Source: Hydrogenovibrio sp. UBA654 (GTDB taxonomy: Bacteria; Pseudomonadota; Gammaproteobacteria; Thiomicrospirales; Thiomicrospiraceae). Taken from it: 7,092 bases of DNA. Both the position numbers and the translations under genes were made by a program. Under the pieces are notes generated by a model that was given only the letters and a program-made list of their open reading frames with translations, did no database searches and was not told where the DNA came from. Where the stretch lies: assembly GCA_002299585.1 (NCBI GenBank), contig DBOE01000021.1, positions 1-7,092 of the forward strand. The letters run 5' to 3'. This document shows positions 5,767 through 7,092 of this stretch, one piece after another (position 1 is the first letter of the stretch; each line of letters begins with the position of its first letter).

Positions 5767-7092
5767 CTATTTTAAAATCATTGGTCTTAGGGTAACTAGC
5801 TCTTCTGAGGAGCTAGGGTGTATGGCAATAGTGGCATCAAAATCAGCTTTAGTGGCGTTCATTTGTACAGCAACTGCAAAACCTTGCAACATTTCATCTG
5901 CACCATCACCAATTATATGAATCCCGACAACTCTTTGTTGTTCTCCAGCACAAATTAATTTTAAGGCAGTTTTCGTTTGATGCTTCGTAAAAGCATAACG
6001 CATAGGGGTGAATGATGAGTCATACACTTTTATATTGTCGTCACCATATTCATTTTTAGCCTCAGCTTCATTTAAACCAATTGTGCCAATAGGGGGGTGG
6101 GAGAAGACTACCGTTGGTACTTTTGATAAATTCATTTTTAATTGTGGTTTATTGTTATACAGTCTTTCGCCTAAATAACGCCCTGCACGAATAGCAACTG
6201 GGGTAAGCTGGGCTTGCCCTGTAACATCACCAAGTGCATAGATATTATCGACCTTAGTTTTATGATATTCATCTACTTCAATAAAACCCTTGCTATTGGT
6301 ACTTAGCCCAACATTATCTAATGCCAAAGGTGCGGTTAGTGTTTCACGCCCTACGGCCCAAATAACTTGGTTATAGCCCTTAATTACTTGCCCATTGGTC
6401 GATTCAATAGTGATAGTGCCATTATCTTCTTTGGTTAGTTTTTTAGCAGAAAAGTGATAATGTTTAGTTATGCCACTATTTATCATCGCTTCGGTTAAGG
6501 TTTTGCGAATCATCTCATCAAAACCTCGCAAGACTAAAACTTTACGGCTAATCAAACAGGTTTCACTGCCAAGAGCTTGTAAAACTCCTGCTAGCTCAAC
6601 TGCAATATAGCCACTACCAATTACCGCTACTTTTTTAGGCTGTTCAGTTAGGGCAAAAAAACCGTCAGAAGTAATACCTAAGTTAGCATTTTTGGTAGCA
6701 TTTGGAATTAAAGGTTTGCCACCAGGGGCAATTACAATAGTCTCAGCTGTGTAGGTTTTACCATTAACTAGCACAGTATTCTTATCAACCAAGCTGCCCC
6801 AGCCAGTTAGTAGATCAATGCCTAAATCTTTTAAATAACCATCGTACCAAGTGGTAATGTTGTTAATATAGTTTTCGCGTTTTTCGACTAATGTTGACCA
6901 GTCAAAACCATTTTGTTTAACATCAAAGCCAAAATCATTCGCATCACGAATTGCTTCAGCAATATGTGCCCCGAACCACATGACTTTTTTGGGCACACAA
7001 CCGATATTGACACAAGTACCACCGAGTTTTTTGGCTTCGACCACTGCACACTTTTTGCCATATTCAGCGGCTTTTTCAACTACAGATAAACC
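5767..7092 (-). CDS. gor: Glutathione reductase (NADPH), N-terminal edge outside window
   Basis: The frame is open from the right edge and gives 441 residues; compared with E. coli Gor (450) only about 15 N-terminal residues are missing, so the GTG at 7044 is not the start. The enzyme reduces glutathione disulfide with NADPH in the cytoplasm. The FAD domain shows GLSVVEKAAEYGKKC and the redox-active pair Cys27 and Cys32 in GGTCVNIGCVPKK (fragment numbering). The NADPH fold has GSGYIAVELAGVLQALG (159-175), followed by Arg183 and Arg189, the pair giving NADPH preference in E. coli. A second FAD motif (YALGDVTGQAQLTPVAI) and the dimerisation domain follow, with VPTVVFSHPPIGTIGL and the catalytic His425 and Glu430 in IHPSSSEELVT. 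One small oddity is IAPGGKP where E. coli has IATGGRP. The protein ends with a short PMILK extension and looks functional. A broken kinase gene begins 38 bp downstream on the same strand. Confidence 0.96.
   Translation of the reverse strand, partial: GLSVVEKAAEYGKKCAVVEAKKLGGTCVNIGCVPKKVMWFGAHIAEAIRDANDFGFDVKQNGFDWSTLVEKRENYINNITTWYDGYLKDLGIDLLTGWGSLVDKNTVLVNGKTYTAETIVIAPGGKPLIPNATKNANLGITSDGFFALTEQPKKVAVIGSGYIAVELAGVLQALGSETCLISRKVLVLRGFDEMIRKTLTEAMINSGITKHYHFSAKKLTKEDNGTITIESTNGQVIKGYNQVIWAVGRETLTAPLALDNVGLSTNSKGFIEVDEYHKTKVDNIYALGDVTGQAQLTPVAIRAGRYLGERLYNNKPQLKMNLSKVPTVVFSHPPIGTIGLNEAEAKNEYGDDNIKVYDSSFTPMRYAFTKHQTKTALKLICAGEQQRVVGIHIIGDGADEMLQGFAVAVQMNATKADFDATIAIHPSSSEELVTLRPMILK

Noticed and set aside
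5796..5816. A 7-bp inverted repeat (CTAGCTC / GAGCTAG) that could be a terminator for gor
   Set aside because: It lies inside the gor coding end (residues SSSEEL) and is not followed by a T tract in the direction of transcription, so it is most likely a coding coincidence.

Overview
This AT-rich window looks like a gammaproteobacterial chromosome segment, probably from a marine or host-associated lineage with ongoing gene decay. The pointers are a DbpA-type DEAD-box helicase end, a DUF3010 protein (a family I associate with Vibrio/Shewanella-type bacteria), an E. coli-like glutathione reductase, and a TonB-dependent receptor of the kind common in Alteromonadales and Cellvibrionales. No species can be named from the sequence alone.

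Left part, 1-878 (+): the C-terminal end of dbpA, then a short intact DUF3010 gene 20 bp downstream. These look like ordinary resident genes.

Middle-left, 879-3060 (+): what I read as a vitamin-uptake cluster, most likely for thiamine. It holds a heavily degraded TonB-dependent outer-membrane receptor, a small YkoF/MTH1187-type thiamine-binding-like protein, and a PnuC-family vitamin transporter (PnuT-like). TonB receptor plus PnuT pairs under thiamine control are known from comparative genomics of gammaproteobacteria. The receptor has lost its N-terminus, large pieces of barrel and its reading frame. The transporter also appears to lack about 12 residues in a conserved membrane helix.

Middle, 3120-5076 (+): a two-gene signalling unit that looks intact. 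The first gene encodes an Aer/CetB-like stand-alone PAS protein with the RHPD flavin-binding signature. The second, overlapping by 23 bp and with its own Shine-Dalgarno sequence, encodes a chemoreceptor with a two-helix membrane hairpin, HAMP-like region, canonical signalling tip and a C-terminal zinc-binding CZB domain. Together they suggest a bipartite redox or energy-taxis receptor. The stretch is visibly more AT-rich than the flanking housekeeping genes.

Right part, 5073-7092 (-): a broken phosphotransferase-fold kinase gene (no start codon, frameshift in an A8 run), convergent with the chemoreceptor and overlapping it by 4 bp. Upstream of it on the same strand is glutathione reductase (gor), which runs off the right edge. 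The kinase may once have belonged to the vitamin-salvage set. The overall picture is intact core genes and an intact taxis module interleaved with a decaying vitamin-acquisition system.
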